From Clostridia bacterium (lineage in GTDB: Bacteria; Bacillota; Clostridia; Oscillospirales; CAG-272): a stretch of 58,074 bases of DNA. The translations under genes were made by a program, and so were the position numbers. A model generated the notes under the pieces. The model was not told the origin of the DNA. It was given only the letters and a program-made list of their open reading frames with translations, and ran no database searches. The DNA lies in NCBI GenBank assembly GCA_017403155.1, contig JAFQOP010000002.1, positions 1 through 58,074 on the forward strand, given 5' to 3'. Positions 32,388 to 40,404 of this stretch are shown here, in pieces (the first letter of the stretch is position 1; each line of letters starts with the position of its first letter).

Positions 32388-33410
32388 TTATATAGACTTG
32401 AACTGAGAAAGAGCCTTGAGGCTGCCGCTGTTGAAGTCGCGGATATCCTTTATGCCGTATCTCATCATTGCAAGACGGGTCAGACCGAGACCGAAAGCAA
32501 AGCCGGTATACTTCTCGGTGTCAATGCCGCCCTCGCGGAGGACGTTGGGGTGTATCATACCGCAGGGACACAGCTCAAGCCAACCCGAATTTTTGCAGGA
32601 GGGACAGCCGTCACCACCGCAAATCTCGCAGTTGATGTCAAGCTCAAAGCCCGGCTCGACGAAGGGGAAGAAGCCGGGGCGAAGTCTTACCTTTACGTCG
32701 CGGTTAAATACCTCGGAGAGCATCGTCTTCATAAAGTAAATGAGGTTGGAGATAGAGATGTTCTCATCTATCATCATACCCTCCATCTGGAAGAAGGTAT
32801 TCTCATGGCAGGCGTCGGTGGACTCGTTTCTAAAGCAACGGCCGGGGAAAATCGCGCGCAGTGGCGCACCGTACTTCTTCATTATCGCATTCTGCGCCGC
32901 AGAGGTATGGGTCTTGAGAAGCTGACCGTTCTCAAGGTAGTAGGTGTCCTGCATATCTCTTGCGGGATGGTGCTTGGGAATATTAAGCGCCTCAAAGCAC
33001 TCGTAGTCTCCGACTATCTCGGCATAATTCTCAATGGTAAAGCCCATGCTCTCGAATATCGCCTCTACCTCACGGGTGGCGAGGGTTATCGGATGGTAAG
33101 AGCCCATCTCGCGGGGAAAGGTGAGAGTGGGGTTATACTTCTTTGCGCGCCTTATCTGCGCATTTATTGCCTCCTCGTAGAGGGCAGTCTCGCGCTCGGC
33201 AATCTTCGCCTCTACATCAACCTTAAAGGAGTTGATGAGCTGACCTGCCGCCTTCTTATCGGCAACGTCGCGCAGACCCTTCATAAGCTCTGTGAGGTGA
33301 CCGCGCTTGCCAAGATACTCGACTCTGAGCGCCTCAAGGGCGTCAAGATCTGCCACCTCGGCGAGCGAGGCGCCGAACGAGGCGGTAAGCGCTTCGATTC
33401 TATCCTTCAT
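32388..33410 (-). CDS. pheS: Phenylalanyl-tRNA synthetase alpha subunit
   Basis: 340 residues. N-terminal coiled-coil region (1-90) that contacts tRNA, then a class II catalytic core with HPARDMQDTYY (motif 1 region), FRNESTDACHENTFFQMEG (motif 2) and GFAFGLGLTRLAMM (motif 3). A CGGDGCPSCKNSGWLE segment is typical of bacterial PheS. First gene of pheST, with a promoter 46-74 nt upstream and no T-box leader, which many Bacillota pheST operons have. Confidence 0.97.
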   Translation of the reverse strand: MKDRIEALTASFGASLAEVADLDALEALRVEYLGKRGHLTELMKGLRDVADKKAAGQLINSFKVDVEAKIAERETALYEEAINAQIRRAKKYNPTLTFPREMGSYHPITLATREVEAIFESMGFTIENYAEIVGDYECFEALNIPKHHPARDMQDTYYLENGQLLKTHTSAAQNAIMKKYGAPLRAIFPGRCFRNESTDACHENTFFQMEGMMIDENISISNLIYFMKTMLSEVFNRDVKVRLRPGFFPFVEPGFELDINCEICGGDGCPSCKNSGWLELCPCGMIHPNVLREGGIDTEKYTGFAFGLGLTRLAMMRYGIKDIRDFNSGSLKALSQFKSI

Positions 33411-33455
33411 TTTATTTTTTCCTTTCGGTGTAGCATTTAATTTTTACAAGTAAAT

Positions 33456-33484
33456 ATTTTAGCACAACGGAGCGGCAATGTCAA
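33456..33484 (-). promoter_or_regulatory. pheST promoter
   Basis: Minus-strand -35 TTGACA (33479-33484), 17-nt spacer, -10 TAAAAT (33456-33461). The leader to the pheS ATG is only about 40 nt, too short for a T-box. Confidence 0.75.
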
Positions 33485-33496
33485 CAAAATATTTTA

Positions 33497-33961
33497 TTAA
33501 AATCTTTCTTTTATATATTTTATGACCTCGTCTGACAGTATTCCGTCGAGCGGCTCACCGCGCCTTATGCGCTCCCTTGCGACAGTGGAGCTTATGCCGA
33601 TGAGCTCGGGACAGTGCCACATAAGGGTCTCATAGCCGCCGTGCTTCATATTGTATTCCGCCTGCACTCTCTCATACTCGAGGTCGCGCCCGTCGCGGTA
33701 GCCCTTTATGATTTTCTCTATCCCATGCTCACGCATATAGTCAACGACGCGCCCGTTTGAAAAGCTGACGAGCACGTTGTCAAGCCCGTCGGTCGCGAGC
33801 ATAAGCATGCGCACTCTGTCGTCGAGGGAGAAGGTGTAGGTCTTCTCGGGATTCACAAATATGACGGCAAAAACCTCATCGTATTCCTCTGCGGCGCGCC
33901 TTATCAGCTCGAGGTGACCGAGGGTGACGGGGTCGTAGCTGCCGGGTAGAATTACTCTCAC
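33497..33961 (-). CDS. coaD: Phosphopantetheine adenylyltransferase
   Basis: 154 residues. Nucleotidyltransferase motif PGSYDPVTLGHLELI at the N-terminus and the ISSTVARERI motif near the C-terminus. It makes dephospho-CoA from 4'-phosphopantetheine and ATP. The start is the GTG at 33961, giving VRVILPGSYDP: it overlaps the rsmD stop (GTGA) and has GGAGGGGAAGAGG just upstream; the longer frame to 34066 would run into rsmD. Third gene of uvrC-rsmD-coaD. Confidence 0.95.
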   Translation of the reverse strand: MRVILPGSYDPVTLGHLELIRRAAEEYDEVFAVIFVNPEKTYTFSLDDRVRMLMLATDGLDNVLVSFSNGRVVDYMREHGIEKIIKGYRDGRDLEYERVQAEYNMKHGGYETLMWHCPELIGISSTVARERIRRGEPLDGILSDEVIKYIKERF

Positions 33962-34527
33962 TCCTCTTCCCCTCCGCGGTACAGAAGTATGTTGACGAAG
34001 GTCTTCTTGCCGTAGTGAGTGGACTTCATTACCTCGAAATCGGGATTCTCTGAAAAGTCGGGACACTCTGTGCCGCTCTCGAGGACGAGAATGGCACCGC
34101 GCTCAAGCAGTCCCGAGCGCGCAAGGCGCTCCACAGCATCCGCACAGCATTCCATAGCATAGGGCGGGTCGATGAAAACAAGGTCGTACCTCACCCTGCC
34201 CGACGCCTTTCTAATATAATTGCGCCAGTCGCTGACAAGGTATTTGCATCTATCCTCAAAGGAGCATATCCTTACGTTTTCCTTTACTATCTCCATTGCC
34301 TCTCGCTCGAGGTCGATGAAGGTGCAGCTGCCCGCACCTCGCGAGAGTGCCTCAAGCCCGAGCTGACCCGAGCCCGCAAAGAGGTCAAGCACTCTGCGCT
34401 CCTCGAGATCAAACTGTATTGAGGAAAAGACTGCCTCCTTTATTCTGTCGCTCGTTGGACGGGTTGAGTCGCCCTCGAGACTTTTCAGCTTCTTTCCCTT
34501 TGCCGTTCCTGTTATAATTCTTAACAC
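33958..34527 (-). CDS. rsmD: 16S rRNA (guanine966-N2)-methyltransferase
   Basis: 189 residues. RIITGTAKGKKLKS start, TRPTSDRIKEAVFS, SAM-binding VLDLFAGSGQLGLEALSRG and catalytic DPPY (FIDPPYAM). It methylates G966 of 16S rRNA. I prefer GTG 34527 (GAGGTG seven bases upstream), which matches the family's usual start; GTG 34542, overlapping the uvrC stop, is the alternative. rsmD-coaD adjacency is common in bacteria. Confidence 0.94.
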   Translation of the reverse strand: MLRIITGTAKGKKLKSLEGDSTRPTSDRIKEAVFSSIQFDLEERRVLDLFAGSGQLGLEALSRGAGSCTFIDLEREAMEIVKENVRICSFEDRCKYLVSDWRNYIRKASGRVRYDLVFIDPPYAMECCADAVERLARSGLLERGAILVLESGTECPDFSENPDFEVMKSTHYGKKTFVNILLYRGGEEE

Positions 34528-34538
34528 GGGGTAGCACC

Positions 34539-36362
34539 TCACTTCTTTTTGTGATAATATTCGTATATTCTTTTGGCATCTGTTCTGCCGATGCCGCGCA
34601 CCGCAGCAAGCTCCTCGGTGGTAGCATTCTTGATTTTTGCAAGGGGCATTGCCGAGAGAAGCGCCCTTGCCTTTTTCGGGCCTATGCCCTCGATTTTCTC
34701 GAGCGAGGAGGTCGTCATTGTGCGTATCTTGGCGCCGCTCGAATGCTTGACGGCAAAGCGGTGAGCCTCCTCCTGAAGATTGTATATAAATGCGTACACG
34801 CCTGCCTCGAGAGCTATGGATATTTCCCTCTCTCCGTCGGTGATGGCGCGCGTCTTGTGATAATCGTCCTTCACCATTCCAAACAGAGGCGTCTCGGGCG
34901 CAAGGGCGTCAACAATCGGACGCACGGCAGACACGTGCGTGGCACCGCCGTCCAGCAGGATAAGGTCGGGCGCGACACCGAGGGAGGCACTGCCGTCTCC
35001 GATATGGCGCAGCCTTCTCTCTATCACCTCACGCATTGAGGCATAGTCGTCCGCCTCCTTCACTGACTTGACGGTAAATACGCGGTAGTCGCTCTTCTTC
35101 AGCTTGCCGCCCTCAAAGACAATCATCGAGGCGGTTATGTTATCGTTGCCCCAGTTCGATATATCGTAAGCCTCAATTCTCAGAGGCAGCTCGGAAAGAC
35201 CGAGAAGGGTCGAGAGGCGGCGCAAATTCTTGTCCTCCCTCTCTCCCTCGAGGCGATACTGCCTTGCGCTTTCCATAGCATTCTTGCGAGCCATATCGCA
35301 CAGAGCTCTGCCGTCGCCTCGCTCGGGTATCCTCACGGATACCTTGTATTTTGAACCAAGCGAGAGATACTCCGAGAGAAGGCTCAGGTCGTCGTCGGAT
35401 ATCTCAAAGTCGAGCATTACCTCGCGAGGAGGCTTTGCCGAGGTGTCGTAGTATCCTACAATCAGGGAAAGCGCGTCCTCGGGGCTGGTAAGCTCGGAGA
35501 GCGAGAGAATAAACTCGTTCTTGTTGACGAGGGCGCCGTCGCGCACCGAAAGCATAGCAAGCACTCCCTCGGTCTCGGAGGTGTAGAGGGAAAATACGTC
35601 GCGGTTTACCCTCGAGTCGGCAACAACCTTCTGCTTCTCCGACAGTCGCTCAAGCGCGCGGATGCTGTCGCGTAGGACTGCGGCGCGCTCAAACTCCATA
35701 TTTTCCGCCGCCTCGTTCATCTCGGCAGCGAGCATCTCCGAGGTCTTCCTCACGTTTCCGTCAAGGACAGACTCGGCGCATCTTACAAGGGCGCGGTATT
35801 CCTCTGCGGACACCCTTCCCGTGCAGGGAGCGATGCACCTGCCCATATCCTTGTAGATGCAGGGACGCTCCTTGCCGATATCGCGAGGAAAGGAGCGCTT
35901 GCAGGTAGCCAGCGTAAAAATCTTCATCACCGCGTCAAGCGCGTCGTGCGCAGCAGAGGAGCCCTGATACGGTCCATAATAACGGGCTCTGTCGCTCCTT
36001 CGCTCTCTGGTGACGAAAAGACGCGGATATTCGTCCGAGGTGACCTTGATATACGGGTATGACTTTGCATCCTTCAGCTTTATATTATACCTCGGCGAAT
36101 GCTTTTTGATAAGCACGTTCTCAAGGGTCAGCGCCTCAATCTCGGTCTTGCAGACGATGTAATCAAAGTCAAAGATATGACTTACGAGCTTGGCTGTCTT
36201 GTAGGTATGAGAGGAGCCGACGAAGTAGCTCGTCACGCGGTTTTTGAGCTTTTTCGACTTTCCGACGTAGATGACCTCGCCGTCTCTGTTTTTCATAATG
36301 TAGACACCGGGTGACGGCGGCAGTGAATTTGCCTTCTCACGAAGGCGCGCGAGTATATCCAT
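34539..36362 (-). CDS. uvrC: Excinuclease ABC subunit C
   Basis: 607 residues. GIY-YIG nuclease domain at the N-terminus (SPGVYIMKNRDGEVIYVGKSK, about 15-95), a Cys-containing central region (CIAPC), UVR motif (about 200-235), RNase H-like C-terminal nuclease domain, and tandem HhH motifs at the end (EKIEGIGPKKARALL, AAVRGIGRTDAKRIY). It makes both incisions in nucleotide excision repair with UvrB. GGAGGAG precedes the ATG. Confidence 0.97.
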   Translation of the reverse strand: MDILARLREKANSLPPSPGVYIMKNRDGEVIYVGKSKKLKNRVTSYFVGSSHTYKTAKLVSHIFDFDYIVCKTEIEALTLENVLIKKHSPRYNIKLKDAKSYPYIKVTSDEYPRLFVTRERRSDRARYYGPYQGSSAAHDALDAVMKIFTLATCKRSFPRDIGKERPCIYKDMGRCIAPCTGRVSAEEYRALVRCAESVLDGNVRKTSEMLAAEMNEAAENMEFERAAVLRDSIRALERLSEKQKVVADSRVNRDVFSLYTSETEGVLAMLSVRDGALVNKNEFILSLSELTSPEDALSLIVGYYDTSAKPPREVMLDFEISDDDLSLLSEYLSLGSKYKVSVRIPERGDGRALCDMARKNAMESARQYRLEGEREDKNLRRLSTLLGLSELPLRIEAYDISNWGNDNITASMIVFEGGKLKKSDYRVFTVKSVKEADDYASMREVIERRLRHIGDGSASLGVAPDLILLDGGATHVSAVRPIVDALAPETPLFGMVKDDYHKTRAITDGEREISIALEAGVYAFIYNLQEEAHRFAVKHSSGAKIRTMTTSSLEKIEGIGPKKARALLSAMPLAKIKNATTEELAAVRGIGRTDAKRIYEYYHKKK

Positions 36363-36398
36363 GTGCTCTCCTCCTCTCCGACAGCTTTAACAAAACGA

Positions 36399-36433
36399 GT
36401 AGCCGTTACACCGTAATCGAGTGTAACGGCTAC
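36399..36433 (-). terminator. Terminator of the HPr gene
   Basis: GTAGCCGTTACAC/GTGTAACGGCTAC, a perfect 13-bp stem; on the minus strand it is followed by TCGTTTTGTT. Confidence 0.85.
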
Positions 36434-36465
36434 GCCGTAAATATATTGGGCTCGCAGAAAAGCTA

Positions 36466-36732
36466 TCAGCAGCCCTCGAACTCGCTATCAATAAGCGCAA
36501 TGAGACCGTCAACCGCCTCTGCCTCGTCAGCACCGTCAGCAATGAGGGTAATGGTAGTACCCTTTACGATACCGAGAGAGAGAACGCCGAGAAGGCTCTT
36601 TGCGTTTACTCTGCAATCCTCCTTCTCTACCCAGATGGAGCTCTTGTAGGAGTTCGCCTTCTGAATGAAGAAGGTAGCAGGACGGGCATGGAGTCCGTGA
36701 CTGTTCTTTATTGTAACACTGCGAGAAATCAT
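36466..36732 (-). CDS. ptsH: HPr phosphocarrier protein
   Basis: 88 residues. His15 in GLHARPA is the PEP-dependent phosphorylation site and Ser46 in NAKSLLGVLSLGI is the HPr-kinase site, so this is HPr proper and not Crh, which lacks His15. It relays phosphate from enzyme I to sugar-specific EIIA proteins, and as P-Ser-HPr works with CcpA. No ptsI follows; the gene is monocistronic with its own promoter and terminator, common in Clostridia. Confidence 0.93.
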   Translation of the reverse strand: MISRSVTIKNSHGLHARPATFFIQKANSYKSSIWVEKEDCRVNAKSLLGVLSLGIVKGTTITLIADGADEAEAVDGLIALIDSEFEGC

Positions 36733-36766
36733 TTGAATTATCCCCTTTGGTTTTTCTTCTATTACA

Positions 36767-36795
36767 AGTATAACAAAACCTTAAATAAAAATCAA
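36767..36795 (-). promoter_or_regulatory. HPr gene promoter
   Basis: Minus-strand -35 TTGATT (36790-36795), 17-nt spacer, -10 TATACT (36767-36772). Confidence 0.6.
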
Positions 36796-36849
36796 TAGTT
36801 TTTTAAAAAATCTTCAGAAGTTCGTCAAAATATGCGGCACTTTTTCCAT

Positions 36850-38565
36850 TTAGCGGCGACGCAGTGCAATATCTGCGTCCGAGGACTCAAAGCTGCTGGT
36901 GTCACCGAAGTAGCCGAGACGGTCCTCATACTCACGTCTGGAGATGCGGAGGGAGGCTGTGCTCATACCGAACACGGTGAAGAATAGGAGCAGCATCTTA
37001 GGATTGCTATGCACGTCATAGAAGTAGCCCATAGCAAGCATACAGAAAAGAGCAAGGGCGGTCATGCTTGACAGATTCTGATGCGACGAGGTCTCGAGAT
37101 ACCCCTCATAGACGGAGAGCTGGCGCATGCGCAAAATCAGAACGAGAGCAACCACCGCAACCACCGCGATACCGAAGCGGCAGGCAATGCCGAGGGGGGT
37201 GTTGGTTAGCAGCTCGGCTGCATCCGTCGTCCCTACACCGAAAAGATTCTCGCCAAAGGAGTAGAACGAATCAACAAGCCCCGCTCGAAGCTCGGGCAGG
37301 GTCGGATTAAGCCCAAAGACGTCGGATATTCTGTACAAATACGACATAGGCAAAAAGAATACGGCAAGAGGCATTGCGAAGGGAATTATAAGGAGCTCCT
37401 TAGGCGCTCCGCGCCACTTAATGATGGCATATGCGATGAGCGCGACGGGCAAAACAATTAACACGGGTGCCGCCTGAGTGGTAAAAATACCGAGCAGGCA
37501 CAGACACATCACACCTCCGACAAGCACCTTGGAGACTCCGCTCCTGCTCCCGATATAAACGAAGGCGAGAGCCGCTGCGACAAGAAGATAGGTGGCAAGA
37601 GATGCACCGGACGTCATAAATCCCGCCATGGGAGCAAAGCTGCCTCCTGCGAGGCTTATGATGTACATAACGATAGCATATACCGAGATGGGCACAGCGG
37701 ATACCAACACAGCATTTACAGCGCAGTCGGCAAGGCGGCGATTGACTATCATATTTGCTGCGGGAATATATCCGAGAGCAAACACGGCATACTGCCAGCT
37801 CTCGGAGGTGGGTATGCCACCGCCGATAACGCCGAAGCCGAGCACCAGGACGATAAGCAGGTAGATCACGGCATCGGAAATACCGAACACGTACACGCGC
37901 TTACCGAGGTGCACCTTGCGCAAGAAGGAAAATATAGTGAGCCCCAGAATCGAGGCAAGAATAACGTCGGAGTACGGAACGAGCTGTGCATAGGGGAGCA
38001 CCAGCACGGTGGAAAGAAAAGCAAATTCGGGTGAGCCGAGCGTTACGGCAACGAATATAACCGAGCCAACGCCGAGGAGCACGTATCCTATCGGGAGGAA
38101 GAATGCAACGACTGCGAGAGCAGCACCGAGCACGATACCGACAATGGGCGGCAACGTCCTGACGCGCTCTCCCCTCCCCGTCCTCTTGATCGAAAGAAAC
38201 TCGAAGAATATAAAATCAGTCAGGGCAAAGTCCTGCAGTGCTATGCAAAGAGGCTTATCAATGAACAATAGGGGCGCGCCGACAATAGCGACTGCGGCGC
38301 TTATAACAAGGGTAGAGAGCTCGACTGTGGGATTATCTTCAAAATAATATTTTGCAAGATGCATTATAAGAGAGAAAAGGCCGAATGCCAAGGAGGCGCA
38401 CCCGACGGTGCGCGTGCCCGTGTAGGTAATGCTCTTGCTTATTCTCGCTATGAGATTGCCTATCCTGGTAAGTATGTGATTCTTTCCGAAGCCCGTGGAC
38501 AGTCCGCTTATCTCCTTGGCAAAGAAAAGTGCCGAGGCTACCGTGCGTTTTCCCTTATTCTGCAT
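36850..38565 (-). CDS. O-antigen-ligase-like polytopic membrane protein
   Basis: 571 residues, about 12 or more membrane helices, with short basic ends. It resembles the Wzy/WaaL superfamily (long central helices, FGENLFGVGTTDAAEL loop) but the match is loose. ATG 38565 is chosen because GGAAGGGAGA lies five bases upstream; the longer frame to 38652 would overlap trmD and encode a Lys/Arg-rich shadow. It lies downstream of trmD by 25 nt and could share its transcript. Likely surface polysaccharide assembly; sureness is moderate. Confidence 0.65.
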   Translation of the reverse strand: MQNKGKRTVASALFFAKEISGLSTGFGKNHILTRIGNLIARISKSITYTGTRTVGCASLAFGLFSLIMHLAKYYFEDNPTVELSTLVISAAVAIVGAPLLFIDKPLCIALQDFALTDFIFFEFLSIKRTGRGERVRTLPPIVGIVLGAALAVVAFFLPIGYVLLGVGSVIFVAVTLGSPEFAFLSTVLVLPYAQLVPYSDVILASILGLTIFSFLRKVHLGKRVYVFGISDAVIYLLIVLVLGFGVIGGGIPTSESWQYAVFALGYIPAANMIVNRRLADCAVNAVLVSAVPISVYAIVMYIISLAGGSFAPMAGFMTSGASLATYLLVAAALAFVYIGSRSGVSKVLVGGVMCLCLLGIFTTQAAPVLIVLPVALIAYAIIKWRGAPKELLIIPFAMPLAVFFLPMSYLYRISDVFGLNPTLPELRAGLVDSFYSFGENLFGVGTTDAAELLTNTPLGIACRFGIAVVAVVALVLILRMRQLSVYEGYLETSSHQNLSSMTALALFCMLAMGYFYDVHSNPKMLLLFFTVFGMSTASLRISRREYEDRLGYFGDTSSFESSDADIALRRR

Positions 38566-38590
38566 ATCTCTCCCTTCCGAGTCGGACGTC

Positions 38591-39346
38591 TTATCCCTTT
38601 TCGTCCTTCCCTTTTCTGCGTTTTTTCTTTTTTGGTCGGAGGCTTTCTTCAATCTCGGGGTGAAGTGCGAGAAGGTCAGGCCTTCTCTCCCTCGTTATCT
38701 CCACCGCCTGCTCAAGCCGCCAGCGGTCTATTCGCGCGTGGTCACCCGAGAGGAGGATGTCGGGCACCTCCCTGCCCATGAACTCGCGCGGCTTTGTATA
38801 CTGCGGATACTCAAGTATGCCCGAGGCTATTGTCTCGCCCTCATAGCATTCGCTCGAGGCGAGGACGCCGTCCTTGAGCCTTGATACTGCGTCTATGACG
38901 ATGCAGGCGGGAATCTCTCCGCCCGTAACGACATAGTCGCCTATCGATATCTCGGTATCCACTATTTCATCCAGTATTCTCTGGTCTACGCCCTCATAAT
39001 GACCGCAGAGGAAGATAAGGTTATCATACTCTGCGAGCGAGCGCGCCATACCGTGGTCAAAAATTTTCCCCTTCGGGGACATATATATCACAAGAGTCCT
39101 GTTTTCCTCGGGTATAGTGTCCCTTACCGAGCGGTAGCAGTCGTATATCGGCTGGCACGTCATCACCATTCCGACGCCTCCGCCATAGGGTGTGTCATCC
39201 GTCTTTCTGTGCTTATCGGTGGAGAAATCACGGATATTATGGGTGTGTACCTCAATACACCCCGAGCGCTGCGCCCGTCCGATGATGCTCTGGTCGAGCA
39301 CTCCCTTCACCATCTCGGGGAAGAGAGTCATAACGTCAAATCTCAT
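38591..39346 (-). CDS. trmD: tRNA (guanine37-N1)-methyltransferase
   Basis: 251 residues. MRFDVMTLFPEMV start, PYGGGVGMVM, VIYMSPKGKIFDHGMA, FLCGHYEGVDQRI and EISIGDYVVTGGEIPA mark the SPOUT-fold knot that binds SAM. It makes m1G37, which prevents frameshifting. The C-terminus ends in a lysine-rich tail (RPKKKKRRKGKDEKG) longer than usual. It follows rimM by 2 nt. Confidence 0.97.
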   Translation of the reverse strand: MRFDVMTLFPEMVKGVLDQSIIGRAQRSGCIEVHTHNIRDFSTDKHRKTDDTPYGGGVGMVMTCQPIYDCYRSVRDTIPEENRTLVIYMSPKGKIFDHGMARSLAEYDNLIFLCGHYEGVDQRILDEIVDTEISIGDYVVTGGEIPACIVIDAVSRLKDGVLASSECYEGETIASGILEYPQYTKPREFMGREVPDILLSGDHARIDRWRLEQAVEITRERRPDLLALHPEIEESLRPKKKKRRKGKDEKG

Positions 39347-39348
39347 AT

Positions 39349-39861
39349 TCAGTCGAAAAAGCCGGGGATGGGCTTAACCACAACGCCCCTCTCCTCACTT
39401 ATCTCCTTTATAAATTCGTCAACACCCGGAAGAATAACCTCACTCCCGTCGGGACACTTTACCGTGTAGAGCCTGTATCTGACCCCGTCGCGCACGTCGC
39501 AGACCTCGCCATATACCCTACCCGTGTCAAAATCCACAACGGGAAGACCGATAATATCTGCAAGCAGCATCGCGCCCCTTGCAACGGGGATATCCTCTCT
39601 TCTGAGGTAGAGGACGGTGTTCTTATACCCCTGGGCGCTCTCGCGCGAATCAATGCCGCGCACACCCATCAGGACGCCGTCGCGATTGACAGAGGCGCTT
39701 ATCACCTCAAGCTCACGGTAGGTGCCGCTCCTGTCGAGAATATATACCCTCCTCTGCGAGGCGAGCACTCGGGGGCTGTCGCACCAGGACTCAACGTTAA
39801 GTATTCCGCGCACCCCGTGGGGGGAGCGGATCAATCCACATTCAAGAAATTCTTTTTTCAT
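39349..39861 (-). CDS. rimM: 16S rRNA processing protein RimM
   Basis: 170 residues. N-terminal RimM domain (ECGLIRSPHGVRGILNVESWCDSP) and C-terminal PRC-barrel (LADIIGLPVVDFDTGRVYGEV...VILPGVDEFIKEI). It binds S19 and helps mature the 30S head. The usual partners rpsP and rplS are not adjacent here. Confidence 0.95.
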   Translation of the reverse strand: MKKEFLECGLIRSPHGVRGILNVESWCDSPRVLASQRRVYILDRSGTYRELEVISASVNRDGVLMGVRGIDSRESAQGYKNTVLYLRREDIPVARGAMLLADIIGLPVVDFDTGRVYGEVCDVRDGVRYRLYTVKCPDGSEVILPGVDEFIKEISEERGVVVKPIPGFFD

Positions 39862-39870
39862 AGCTCTTTT

Positions 39871-39899
39871 ATTTTAACATATACGCGTGGGAATGTCAA
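39871..39899 (-). promoter_or_regulatory. rimM-trmD promoter
   Basis: Minus-strand -35 TTGACA (39894-39899, overlapping the tadA stop), 17-nt spacer, -10 TAAAAT (39871-39876). The rimM ATG is only 10 nt downstream of the -10, so the leader would be very short or a different start is used. Confidence 0.5.
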
Positions 39900-40378
39900 G
39901 CACCGTCGGGCGGCGCACCCTTCACTCTCTTCCTCTTGAAGTAGGATGAGAGGATGCTGCGGTTTTCCTCCTCAAGGACACCGCCCACCACCTCGGGCTT
40001 GTGATTCAGTCCGACCTCGCACAGGTTGATTTTCGACCCGAAGGCACCGAAGCGCAGGTCGTATGCACCGAACACCACCCTCGGTATGCGTGCGTTCACG
40101 ATAGCACCCGCGCACATGGCGCAGGGCTCCATTGTCACGTAGAGAGTAACACCGGGCAGACGCCAGCCGCCGAGTGCCTCGCAGGCTCGCTCGATGGCAA
40201 GAATCTCGGCGTGATGGGTCGCGCACCTTGAGCTCTCGCGAGTATTGTATGCCGTTGCGATAACGACTCCGTCGCGCACTGCGACCGCACCGACGGGCAC
40301 CTCGTCAATCTCCTCGGCGCGCTTCGCCTCGTCCATTGCCATTCTTATATATTTTTCATCAATGCTGTTAATTTCCAT
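39896..40378 (-). CDS. tadA: tRNA-specific adenosine deaminase
   Basis: 160 residues, cytidine-deaminase fold. Zinc and catalytic residues in HAEILAIE (His and proton-shuttle Glu) and PCAMCAGA (two Cys). It converts A34 to inosine in tRNA-Arg(ACG). 26 nt downstream of rnr. Confidence 0.95.
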   Translation of the reverse strand: MEINSIDEKYIRMAMDEAKRAEEIDEVPVGAVAVRDGVVIATAYNTRESSRCATHHAEILAIERACEALGGWRLPGVTLYVTMEPCAMCAGAIVNARIPRVVFGAYDLRFGAFGSKINLCEVGLNHKPEVVGGVLEEENRSILSSYFKRKRVKGAPPDGA

Positions 40379-40404
40379 AAAAAACCTCGTTATGAATGAA
40401 AGCT

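Noticed and set aside
30831-33440. Plus-strand open frame of 869 codons
   Set aside because: Antisense to pheST; a by-product of codon bias in GC-rich genes.
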